Shown here: one piece after another, positions 5,504-5,698 of the stretch | Layout of the letters: every line of letters begins with the position of its first letter | How positions within the stretch are numbered: position 1 is the first letter of the stretch | Origin: Chloroflexia bacterium | GTDB taxonomy: Bacteria > Chloroflexota > Chloroflexia > Thermomicrobiales > UBA6265 | Length of the DNA: 5,698 bases | Assembly: GCA_013696525.1 (NCBI GenBank) | Contig: JACCYK010000103.1 | Span: forward strand, 1-5,698 | Direction: 5' to 3' | The notes under the pieces: generated by a model | Told to the model about the DNA's origin: nothing | Seen by the model: the letters and a program-made list of their open reading frames with translations, nothing else | Databases searched by the model: none | Translations under genes and position numbers: made by a program

Positions 5504-5698
5504 TTAGGATCGAAGCTTCATCGTAAGTTCCAGGCCACGATTGAGCGGCAGCGTAATGGTCTCGAGGTCGGCGCGATCGCGCACCCATTGCTGGTAGTCC
5601 GAAATATCATGCGACATGACGTTGTCGGCAATGATCATCCCGTTGGGCTTGACGCGATCAACGACGTTCTGGATATGCCGCACATAGTCCTGCTTTTC
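5504..5698 (-). CDS. SAM-dependent O-methyltransferase (family 3, COMT-like), C-terminal fragment
   Basis: The minus-strand frame is open from the window edge to TAA at 5506-5504 and gives the last 64 residues of a protein that is usually about 200-230 residues. The visible part begins EKQDYVRHIQ and continues through RVKPNGMIIADNVM (15-28). It ends with a helix, TITLPLNRGLELTMKLRS. This matches the end of the caffeoyl-CoA O-methyltransferase-like family: a DY-containing helix, K-P-x-G, the I-I-A-D-N strand and a terminal LP-x-x-x-GL-x-L strand. D25 and N26 correspond to metal-binding residues in that family. The common PGG turn is PNG here. The SAM-binding N-terminal half lies outside the window, so the acceptor substrate is unknown. 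The gene is upstream of, and on the same strand as, the rel operon, but rel has its own promoter between them. Confidence 0.8.
   Translation of the reverse strand, partial: EKQDYVRHIQNVVDRVKPNGMIIADNVMSHDISDYQQWVRDRADLETITLPLNRGLELTMKLRS

Noticed and set aside
1..5698. Mobile element, CRISPR array, toxin-antitoxin or defence genes
   Set aside because: No transposase, integrase, spaced repeats or defence-type domains are visible. All long frames with family motifs are housekeeping genes.

Overview
This is a high-GC bacterial window with housekeeping content, and almost all of it can be assigned. The compact RSH–sugar kinase–lgt cluster, the GC-rich codon use and the look of the RSH and Lgt proteins suggest a Chloroflexota-type lineage (Thermomicrobia-like). 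That placement is a low-confidence impression, not something the sequence proves.

Left part, plus strand: the window opens inside the last 111 codons of an MmgE/PrpD-family gene, which ends at 336. A plausible sigma70-type promoter (365-393) follows. It precedes two serine tRNA genes in tandem, tRNA-Ser(UGA) at 435-517 and tRNA-Ser(GCU) at 563-655. Next come a possible 30-codon ORF (716-808) and a TfoX/Sxy N-terminal-domain protein (814-1146).

Right part, minus strand: a three-gene operon reads leftwards from a strong-looking promoter at 5438-5466. Its order is a long RelA/SpoT homolog (5389-3095), a PfkB-family sugar kinase resembling fructokinase (3059-2073) and lgt, prolipoprotein diacylglyceryl transferase (2069-1260). 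A 26-codon ORF overlaps the lgt stop codon and may or may not be translated. The operon and the TfoX-like gene converge, with about 113 bp between their stop codons. Upstream of the promoter, on the same strand, is the 3' end of a SAM-dependent O-methyltransferase gene (5504-5698) that continues past the window edge.

Functionally, the operon links (p)ppGpp alarmone turnover, sugar phosphorylation and the first step of lipoprotein maturation. Nothing shows that these act in one pathway; co-expression with growth rate is the simplest reading. I found no CRISPR array, insertion sequence, phage gene, defence system or other clear new system. The points worth a second look are small: an EXDD synthetase motif in an RSH with an intact hydrolase site, a single in-frame amber codon between kinase and lgt, overlapping start codons at rel, a paired ACCGGT palindrome at the rel promoter, and two short ORFs next to annotated genes.
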